8,889 nt of DNA from JBNJEM01 sp051745935. Lineage in GTDB: Bacteria; Planctomycetota; Planctomycetia; Pirellulales; Pirellulaceae. A program made the position numbers and the translations under genes. Below the pieces are notes generated by a model, which worked only from the letters and a program-made list of their open reading frames with translations, did not search any database and was not told the DNA's origin. The stretch is taken from NCBI GenBank assembly GCA_051745935.1, contig JBNJEM010000313.1, positions 1-8,889 of the forward strand. The letters are read 5' to 3'. Positions 5,316-8,889 of this stretch are shown here, piece after piece. How positions within the stretch are numbered: position 1 is the stretch's first letter; every line of letters begins with the position of its first letter.

Positions 5316-8024
5316 TTACTGTTTTGGCGAGGCGTTTTGGTTCTCAAGTTGCGTTAGGAATGCCTGAGCCCACATTGAATCGGGCAGCCAATAACGAACA
5401 GTAAAACATGCCCGTAAGTGCTCAATGGCTTGCTCCTCCTCGCCACGACTCAGATGACGGAGCGCAATCAACTTGTGGGCCATGGACAGATTGTTTAGTG
5501 ACTCCTTGCCAATCGCGGAGACCAACTGTTCCGGTGACATCCCTGCATCGGCCAAGAATTCCATCATATGCCGTTGTGCAGACGCCGGCATACCATCCAG
5601 CCGTCGCTTCAATTCGCGCCTCGCTCTGGCTTCATCACCAATGAGCAAGAGAATTGTCTCGGGGATTCCAATGAAATCATCCGGACCGACTGATAGTTGC
5701 TCAATTACTCCCAAGGCCTGTGTATACATACGCCGCGCATCTTCGGTTCGTCTGGGATCCAACGCCAACATCTCGCCACAATGGATCGCCGCCACCACTG
5801 ACTGCGAACTGCCGCCGACAAGAAGGTCCTCTGCTTTCTCTATATTGCCGTAACGGCACTCAAACGCTGCGTAGTAATCGCGAATATATCCGCCGTCAAT
5901 CGAATGGATGTCGCCGGTAACGGCATCCCAATGACGACGAGCGTCCCCGGGTCTGCCGTCCAGGTCGGCCCAACACGCGAGGGCGTGCCGTGCGGCTGTA
6001 TAGTTTTTATATTTATGCAAGTCCCTGACCACGTCCTCAACATGTTTCCGCCGATCGTCTGGAATCTCGTTGTCGACTTCGAATGGTACGTAAGCCCAGA
6101 ATTCAAGCACGGCAAGAAAGGCGCATTCGGGCATCATGAGTTGCGCAGCCTTGAGCTCAGCTAAGGACAGGGCGCGTCTCGCTTGATTCGGACGGTCATA
6201 ACACTGCTTCATCAAGATTTGGCTGTGCAAGGCCAAGGCGAGTGGTGAGGGATCGTTACTCAGGATGTTGGCCAGTATCTTCTCTCCCCATTCAATGTTA
6301 CCGAATTTTATGGCGTGTCCGACTAGCAGACGATCTTCAACCGACAATTCGGACCATTCGGGGTGGGATACGATGGTCTCCAAACGATTCCGCGTCTCAA
6401 TAAACTTATCCTGCTGCCCCGATTGCAGATAGGTACATGCCAATAAGGCTTCCGCTCCGGGATCCTTTTGGGTTTCGACAGCTCCCTTTAGAGTTTCCAG
6501 GGCGTTGTCAAGTCGACCGTTGAATAGATCCAGTAGTCCCCGGATCTTGGGTTCCCAGTCAGGTGAAGAACCGCTTGCCTTTGTAGCCTCATTAATAGCT
6601 GACTCAACCTCCTGATGGTCATCTGAAAACGCTGCGGTGAGGGCATGAAAATATAATTCCCGCTGCCAGTTGTTTAGGATCTCGTGCAACTCCTCGTTCT
6701 TTGCTTTCAATTTGCTTCGTGCATCGCTAACAGCGTTCAAATTCCACAGGGTACCCCCCAATCCAATAACCAATCCGACAAAAACGGTGACCACCACCCC
6801 CACGGCAGCCTTGTTTCGCTGGTAGAACTTTTGAGCTTGATACCAGAGTGAGGGCGGCCGCGCTTCGACCGCGTCGTTGGCGAGGAGGCGGCGAATATCG
6901 GTCGCGAAACGGCTGGCTGAGTCATAACGTCGCGATCGTTCTTTGGCCAACGCCTTCATGACGATCCAGTCCAAGTCTCCGCGTATTTCGGAGGCAAGTA
7001 ACTCTGGTTTTGTGCTGCGATACGCGGCGGTGGCCGTAGCGCGGTCTCCCAGCGTACTCACGCGAGTGCTTGGTTTCAGCGGCTCCTGCTCCCGTATCAT
7101 CCGGAACGTTTCGAGCAGCTGTCCCTCTCTCAATTGTTGTCGATCCAACGGTGTCTCACCGGTCAGCAACTCGTAGAGAAGCACTCCTAGTGCATAAACA
7201 TCAGACCGCGTATCGACATCCAACTGGTTCAGCACCGCTTGCTCGGGACTCATGTACTCCCACGTGCCGATAATCGTGCCCACGGCTGTAAACAGTGTAC
7301 GTTCGGTCAGATGCTGGTTTGTCGCTTTCACAACACCGAAGTCGATAACCTTTGGGACAGGGTTATCGTCGTAAAGCGCGACCAGTATGTTCGATGGTTT
7401 CAAATCCCGATGAATGATGCCTTTTTGGTGAGCATGATGCACGGCTTGGCAGACTTGGAGGAATAACTCCAGACGCGCTCGCGTCGGCAGTCGGTTTTCA
7501 TCACAAAACGTCGAAATGGCGACCCCTTTCACCAATTCCATGACGAAATAAGGACGACCGTTCTCGGTGCAACCGGCGTCAAGCACTTTGGCAATATTTG
7601 GGTGATCCATCATGGCCAGTGCCTGGCGTTCGGCATCAAATCGCGCGAGGAACTGGCCGGTGTCCATCCCATGTTTGATGATTTTTAAAGCAACACGCTG
7701 CTTTACGGGATGTTGACGCTCGGCCAAATAGACAATCCCCATTCCGCCTTCGCCCAATCGCTGAAGTAGCTTGTAGTCACCAATCAGGGTCCCCGGTTTG
7801 TCGTCTAACGAATACTCCGCTGTGGCGGATGGCGTGTCATCGGGTGGGGTGGATTCCATGAACGAGCCCATGCCCTTCCAGTGGTCCAACAATCGCTGTA
7901 CCTCCTGGCGAAGGGCCTGGTTCCCATTGCACTTCCCGTTGATGAATGCCTCCCGGTCACTGTCCGAGTCGATTTCCAGGGCACTCAAGAAGATCGTTTT
8001 CGCTTTTTTCTCCAACTCGCACAT
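5316..8024 (-). CDS. Membrane-anchored Hanks-type Ser/Thr protein kinase with helical-repeat tail
   Basis: Protein of 902 residues. Residues about 1-60 form the short N-terminal module usual in PVC kinases encoded beside ECF sigma factors (IFLSALEIDSDSDREAF, then LRQEVQRLLDH). The kinase domain spans about 84-385: glycine loop GEGGMGIVYLA (91-101), VALK with Lys114, catalytic HRDLKPSN (205-212), DFG (228-230), SPE in place of APE (259-261) and SDVYALG (274-280). All catalytic residues are present, so it should be active. One membrane helix lies at about 407-427, followed by a short coiled coil (about 433-455). The remaining 450 residues are helical and TPR-like (FNGRLDNALETLKGAV, ALLACTYLQSGQQDKF). 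With the kinase domain inside the cell, the tail would face the periplasm and could sense a ligand or bind a partner. AAGGAG (8032-8037) sits 7 nt before the ATG. The gene lies 103 bp downstream of the ECF sigma gene, which may be its regulatory target; no substrate can be read from the sequence. Confidence 0.92.
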   Translation of the reverse strand: MCELEKKAKTIFLSALEIDSDSDREAFINGKCNGNQALRQEVQRLLDHWKGMGSFMESTPPDDTPSATAEYSLDDKPGTLIGDYKLLQRLGEGGMGIVYLAERQHPVKQRVALKIIKHGMDTGQFLARFDAERQALAMMDHPNIAKVLDAGCTENGRPYFVMELVKGVAISTFCDENRLPTRARLELFLQVCQAVHHAHQKGIIHRDLKPSNILVALYDDNPVPKVIDFGVVKATNQHLTERTLFTAVGTIIGTWEYMSPEQAVLNQLDVDTRSDVYALGVLLYELLTGETPLDRQQLREGQLLETFRMIREQEPLKPSTRVSTLGDRATATAAYRSTKPELLASEIRGDLDWIVMKALAKERSRRYDSASRFATDIRRLLANDAVEARPPSLWYQAQKFYQRNKAAVGVVVTVFVGLVIGLGGTLWNLNAVSDARSKLKAKNEELHEILNNWQRELYFHALTAAFSDDHQEVESAINEATKASGSSPDWEPKIRGLLDLFNGRLDNALETLKGAVETQKDPGAEALLACTYLQSGQQDKFIETRNRLETIVSHPEWSELSVEDRLLVGHAIKFGNIEWGEKILANILSNDPSPLALALHSQILMKQCYDRPNQARRALSLAELKAAQLMMPECAFLAVLEFWAYVPFEVDNEIPDDRRKHVEDVVRDLHKYKNYTAARHALACWADLDGRPGDARRHWDAVTGDIHSIDGGYIRDYYAAFECRYGNIEKAEDLLVGGSSQSVVAAIHCGEMLALDPRRTEDARRMYTQALGVIEQLSVGPDDFIGIPETILLLIGDEARARRELKRRLDGMPASAQRHMMEFLADAGMSPEQLVSAIGKESLNNLSMAHKLIALRHLSRGEEEQAIEHLRACFTVRYWLPDSMWAQAFLTQLENQNASPKQ

Positions 8025-8127
8025 TTTGGGGCTCCTTGACTGGGCGTCGCCGCTTGGGCGTTATGGTGAGTTCCGTGGTGCAGTGCGAGTAAAGCGTTCA
8101 AACCCCGCCACACTTTTTTTCCATATT
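8025..8127 (-). promoter_or_regulatory. Leader between sigma factor and kinase genes
   Basis: This 103-bp gap follows the sigma gene's TGA. It starts with an A-rich run (GGAAAAAAAGTGTGGCGGGG in transcript sense) and holds a GGAAC (8074-8070) like the -35 core of many ECF promoters. No clear matching -10 can be picked out. The AAGGAG ribosome binding site of the kinase is at 8037-8032. No terminator is evident, so read-through from the sigma gene is expected. A promoter read by the sigma factor itself is possible but unproven. Confidence 0.3.
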
Positions 8128-8700
8128 TCATGCGTTCGATTGGCCGTCGCTGTCAGCCAGCTCGGCATGCAGCCATGTCTTGGCGTAAGTCCAACTCCGT
8201 TCAGTAGTTCTGAGCGAGGCTCCCATTGTGGCGGCCGCCTGGGCCATGGTTAATCCCGCGAAATATCGCAATTTCACAACCGTCGCCGCTCGCGGATCGA
8301 CCTGCTCAAGACGTGACAGTGCGTCGTTGAGTGAGAGCAATTCCTCAGAGGGGTAGACGCAAGCATCGGCATCGTCAAGTGATGTCCGATTTCGTCCGCC
8401 GCCGTGCCGGTGCGATTTCTTTCGCCGCGCGTTTTCGACCAAGATTCGGCGCATCGCCTCTGCGGCTGCCGAAAAGAAATGGCCTCGACTATTCCATTGT
8501 TGGGCCTTCTCCACGTCCACCAGTCGGATATACGCCTCATGCACCAACGCCGTCGCCTGGAGCGTTTGCCCTGGTTTCTCCTGAGTCAGTCTAGCCGCCG
8601 CCAGTTTGCGCAGCTCGTCATACACGAGCGGCAGCAGCTGCTCGGCCACCGCCGCATCGCCGGATTCGATCTCGGAAAGAATCTGGGTAACTTCGCTCAT
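8128..8700 (-). CDS. ECF sigma factor of the Sigma70_ECF (PF07638) type
   Basis: Protein of 190 residues that should direct RNA polymerase to a dedicated promoter set. Region 2 covers about 20-95 (LVYDELRKLAAARL, then TLQATALVHEAYIRLVD, then RRILVENARRKK). A variable linker contains HRHGGG. Region 4 covers about 120-178 (ALSRLEQVDPRAATVVKLRYFAGLTMAQAA, then the helix-turn-helix ASLRTTERSWTYAKTWL). Length and motifs match the PVC-abundant family often encoded next to a Ser/Thr kinase and usually lacking an anti-sigma factor; phosphorylation by the kinase is the model I would infer. I chose the ATG at 8700 because the family starts just before the first helix. The in-frame ATG at 8763 would add a 21-residue Pro/Arg-rich tail unlike the family. 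No Shine-Dalgarno precedes the chosen start. No anti-sigma gene is seen nearby. Confidence 0.92.
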   Translation of the reverse strand: MSEVTQILSEIESGDAAVAEQLLPLVYDELRKLAAARLTQEKPGQTLQATALVHEAYIRLVDVEKAQQWNSRGHFFSAAAEAMRRILVENARRKKSHRHGGGRNRTSLDDADACVYPSEELLSLNDALSRLEQVDPRAATVVKLRYFAGLTMAQAAATMGASLRTTERSWTYAKTWLHAELADSDGQSNA

Positions 8701-8707
8701 GCAGACT

Positions 8708-8736
8708 AAGATACCGCGAGGCAAGGGAGGCTTCAA
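8708..8736 (-). promoter_or_regulatory. Sigma70-like promoter for the sigma factor operon, possibly leaderless
   Basis: On the minus strand, TTGAAG (8736-8731) and TATCTT (8713-8708) lie 17 bp apart, each matching the consensus at 4 of 6 positions. The -10 box ends only 7 nt before the ATG at 8700, so transcription would start at or next to the start codon. Together with the lack of a Shine-Dalgarno, this suggests a leaderless mRNA. Alternatively the gene is transcribed from further upstream. Confidence 0.4.
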
Positions 8737-8775
8737 CTGTCGAAAAGGAAAACCGGAAAGCATGTCGCTTGGACG

Positions 8776-8889
8776 TCACCCAGCGCCGTATCCGCCATCG
8801 ATGGGTATTGCGGTTCCGGTGATGAAGGATGCGGCGTCGGAGCATAGCCAAAGCACGCTCTCGGCGACCTCTTCGGGCATCCCCTTACG
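8776..8889 (-). CDS. Short-chain dehydrogenase/reductase (SDR), C-terminal end only
   Basis: Only the last 37 codons and the TGA are in the window; the rest of the gene lies beyond the right edge. The frame reads MPEEVAESVLWLCSDAASFI, then TGTAIPIDGGYGAG. This is the classic tail of NAD(P)-dependent SDR oxidoreductases: a PEEVA helix, an LCSDAASFITG strand region, and the D-G-G near the C-terminus. The catalytic Ser-Tyr-Lys and the cofactor motif would be outside the window, so the substrate cannot be guessed. It ends 75 bp before the sigma factor ATG on the same strand. A longer open frame at 8618-8851 covers the same bases in another frame and is a shadow. Confidence 0.9.
   Translation of the reverse strand, partial: RKGMPEEVAESVLWLCSDAASFITGTAIPIDGGYGAG

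Noticed and set aside
8701..8763. Longer sigma factor from the ATG at 8763
   Set aside because: It adds a Pro/Arg-rich 21-residue segment not typical of the family, and no ribosome binding site precedes it.
8618..8851. 77-codon Arg-rich frame on the minus strand
   Set aside because: It covers the SDR tail and sigma factor start in another frame; high Arg content is typical of shadow frames in GC-rich DNA.

Overview
The window looks like chromosomal DNA from an environmental member of the Planctomycetota/Verrucomicrobiota (PVC) group. This rests on three gene types typical of those phyla: a large secreted c-type cytochrome fused to a discoidin domain, an ECF sigma factor of the Pfam 'Sigma70_ECF' (PF07638) type, and a Hanks-type Ser/Thr kinase with a membrane segment and a helical-repeat tail. 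Repeat-rich intergenic DNA of the 'CCACGGGACAAGCCCGTGG' kind fits the same assignment. The genus cannot be told from the sequence.

Layout. Positions 1-496 hold no convincing gene. They contain one arm of an interspersed repeat (1-96), a possible minus-strand gene-end fragment (319-441) and a good sigma70-like promoter (425-453). A 979-residue secreted diheme protein related to the alpha subunit of hydrazine synthase follows on the plus strand (497-3436). The convergent intergenic region 3437-4140 is packed with repeats. It holds a 250-bp element with 14-bp terminal inverted repeats and nested 23-bp inverted repeats (3606-3855), then a pair of direct repeats that each fold into a hairpin (3857-3958). 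One arm of the 250-bp element is copied in inverted orientation at 1-96, so the cytochrome gene lies between inverted copies.

From 8889 down to 4141 all genes are on the minus strand: the C-terminal end of a short-chain dehydrogenase cut by the window edge (8776-8889), the ECF sigma factor (8128-8700), the receptor-like Ser/Thr kinase (5316-8024) and a cysteine-rich winged-helix/ferredoxin protein (4141-5274). Sigma factor, kinase and Fe-S protein read as a probable signalling operon: gaps are 103 and 41 bp with no terminator seen between them. The sigma gene has a promoter-like sequence so close to its start codon that its mRNA may be leaderless.

How the genes may work together is inference. 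The kinase probably senses something through its extracytoplasmic tail and controls the sigma factor encoded beside it. The Fe-S protein could be a target or a redox-sensing output. Nothing in the sequence links the diheme protein to this operon, since the two face each other across the repeat region. I did not find a clearly new defence or mobile system. The most unusual items are the repeat element family, the kinase-linked Fe-S protein with its Cys-rich third motif, and the discoidin/beta-propeller/diheme fusion.
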